Origin: Thermoanaerobaculales bacterium
GTDB taxonomy: Bacteria > Acidobacteriota > Thermoanaerobaculia > Thermoanaerobaculales > Sulfomarinibacteraceae
DNA: 6,570 bases
Direction of reading: 5' to 3'
Assembly (NCBI GenBank): GCA_025456385.1
Contig: JALOKS010000152.1
Coordinates: 1 to 6,570, forward strand
This document shows positions 5,702 to 6,570 of this stretch, piece by piece; within the stretch, counting starts at the first letter, position 1; every line of letters starts with the position of its first letter. The position numbers and the translations under genes were made by a program. The notes beneath the pieces are model-generated. The model was not told the DNA's origin and did no database searches. It saw nothing but the letters and a program-made list of their open reading frames with translations.

Positions 5702-5938
5702 TCCTACCTGAACAACGCGGTCCACCTGATGGAGGCCTTCCTCGAGTCGACCTCCGACCCGTACTACGGCGGCGAGGTCGATTACAGCGACCGCGCCGAG
5801 CACTGCTGGAACGGCGACCACCTCAACCCCAACCACATCTCGCGCCTGCGCTACAACACGATGTACCTCGAGCGCATCCTCGCGCGCATCGAGGAGAGCG
5901 CCCCGAAAGGCGCCGACCTCACGAGCTGGAGGCACTGA
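5702..5938 (+). pseudogene. orphan 3' end of an unrecognised protein gene
   Basis: About 78 codons in one frame have strong coding character: almost every third base is G or C, and the protein is balanced (SYLNNAVHLMEAF, DPYYGGEVDYSDRAEHC, WNGDHLNPNHISRLRYN, MYLERILARIEE, ending LTSWRH). No start with a ribosome binding site precedes it. The first ATG is at 5729 (69 residues) with nothing upstream, and the likely coding signal begins abruptly after the palindrome at 5678-5690. I therefore read it as a 5'-truncated gene. I do not recognise the family. The DHLN core is faintly like the histidine motif of SGNH-type esterases, but that is weak. It is cysteine-poor with no membrane helix. Confidence 0.55.
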
Positions 5939-5946
5939 GCCCCTGC

Positions 5947-5962
5947 GCCGGCCGGGGCCGGC
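5947..5962 (+). terminator. GC-rich hairpin after the orphan coding tail
   Basis: GCCGGC (5947-5952) and GCCGGC (5957-5962) pair around the loop CGGG, starting nine bases after the TGA at 5936-5938. No T-run follows, so it could be a U-less terminator or simply structure in the leader of the YCII gene. Confidence 0.3.
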
Positions 5963-6017
5963 CGCGGAATATGGCGCCCTACCACGGGTTGCGTGTGGAA
6001 GAACCGGGAGGAGCACA

Positions 6018-6467
6018 ATGCGCCGTATCCTGCTCGCCGCTCTCGTCCTGATCCTCGCGCCGTCGCTCGCCTTGGCCAACGATCCGGCCACCCGCTCGCC
6101 GGTCGAGCGCGACGAGCGCGGCATGCGGATCTACTACATGGGCTTCCTGAGCCGCGGCCCGGCGTGGACGGCGGAGGTCACCGACCAGACGCGCGCCCTC
6201 CAAGAGGCTCACCTCGCCAACATCCGCCGCCTCGCCGAGGACGGCCGTCTGCTGATCGCCGGGCCCTTCGCCTACGACGAGTCCGACACCGACCAGAGCC
6301 TGCGCGGCATCTTCATCTTCGACACCGGGACCCGGGCCGAGGCCGAGGAGCTGGCCCGCACCGACCCGGCCGTGCGGGCCGGCCGGCTGACGATCCGCAT
6401 CATCCCCTGGTACGGGCCCTACGGGCTGACCTACGCCGACCGCGAGGCGGCCGCGCCCGCCCCCTGA
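6018..6467 (+). CDS. exported YCII-domain protein
   Basis: 149 residues. Residues 1-20 are a Sec signal peptide (MRRILLAALVLILAPSLALA, cleavage before ND). The rest is a YCII/YciI-type domain (PF03795, dimeric ferredoxin-like fold): IYYMGFLSRGPAW, the conserved histidine at 65 in LQEAHLANIRRL, GRLLIAGPF, and the helix leading to TDPAVRAG with Asp116-Pro117, then LTIRIIPWYGPYGLTYADRE. The His/Asp pair is the putative active site of the family, whose general role is poorly known (one relative, muconolactone isomerase-like, is catalytic). An exported form is less usual than the cytosolic E. coli YciI. The ribosome binding site GGGAGGAG (6006-6013) precedes ATG by four bases. Its second half is duplicated at 2322-2450 as a broken copy, showing that this gene was once present twice in the region. 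Confidence 0.9.
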   Translation: MRRILLAALVLILAPSLALANDPATRSPVERDERGMRIYYMGFLSRGPAWTAEVTDQTRALQEAHLANIRRLAEDGRLLIAGPFAYDESDTDQSLRGIFIFDTGTRAEAEELARTDPAVRAGRLTIRIIPWYGPYGLTYADREAAAPAP

Positions 6468-6485
6468 AGCGCCTCGGCCGCTGTC

Positions 6486-6570
6486 TCAGGGCTCCCCGAG
6501 GGCCGCGACCAGCTCGGCCGGCACCGCCTCGCGGGCGTCGCCGCCGAGCTCGCCGTGGAGAACCCGACCC
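6486..6570 (-). CDS. C-terminal end of an unidentified gene (runs off the right edge)
   Basis: The minus strand reads open from the window edge for 27 codons and ends with TGA at 6488-6486: GRVLHGELGGDAREAVPAEL then VAALGEP. Third positions are nearly all G or C and the residue mix is protein-like. It would be convergent with the YCII gene, with only 18 bases between stops. A partial inverted repeat CCTCGG/CCGAGG (6472-6477 and 6496-6501) spans the gap. Too short to name. Confidence 0.4.
   Translation of the reverse strand, partial: GRVLHGELGGDAREAVPAELVAALGEP

Noticed and set aside
4034..5938. 634-codon plus-strand frame joining the TPR region to the orphan tail
   Set aside because: Its first 500 or so codons are the wrong frame of the TPR gene (Arg/Pro-rich). 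Only the last ~78 codons look coding, so it is not a fusion protein.
1..6570. CRISPR array, toxin-antitoxin pair, prophage or insertion-sequence genes
   Set aside because: No regularly spaced repeats, no transposase or integrase motifs and no recognisable toxin or antitoxin frames were found on either strand.

Overview
The window is a GC-rich bacterial chromosome segment with no phage, plasmid, CRISPR, tRNA or rRNA gene. The best taxonomic hint is the gene at 4011-5579, an excisionase-like HTH joined to a TolB/adenylate-cyclase-type N-terminal domain and TPRs. That protein type is abundant in Acidobacteriota (for example Thermoanaerobaculia-like lineages). With the high GC this makes Acidobacteriota or a relative my best guess, as an inference only.

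Layout. (1) 1-842, minus: an EamA/DMT transporter cut by the left edge, with an apparently near-leaderless GTG start. (2) 891-1913, minus: a zinc-independent MDR oxidoreductase of the quinone-reductase type. (3) 1936-2187, minus: a short gene with a strong ribosome binding site, a TTG start and a Tat signal joined directly to the last ~45 residues of an L-2-amino-thiazoline-4-carboxylate hydrolase-like protein. It looks internally deleted. (4) 2272-2471, plus: a broken copy of the YCII gene found intact at 6018-6467. Leader and 3' end remain and the middle is missing. (5) 2472-2815: no gene, but a G10 run and a strong hairpin. (6) 2816-3815, minus: two paralogous small beta-barrel-like proteins carrying a GGTGR motif, one with a signal peptide and one without, probably one operon. 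(7) 3816-4010: a divergent control region with a TATA-type -10 element and 10-bp tandem repeats. (8) 4011-5579, plus: the HTH-TolB-TPR regulator. (9) 5580-5938: a palindrome followed by the orphan 3' end of an unrecognised gene. (10) 6018-6467, plus: exported YCII-domain protein. (11) 6486-6570, minus: probable C-terminus of another gene.

How the genes may work together. The clearest functional unit is the HTH-TPR gene facing the two-gene barrel operon across repeats that could be its operator, an autoregulated sensor/regulator with its divergent target. The rest looks like an accessory region that has decayed: three gene remnants (1936-2187, 2272-2471, 5702-5938) lie close together. No known defence or biosynthetic system is recognisable. 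The most informative signals are the matching leader-plus-tail remnants and the divergent regulator/barrel module.
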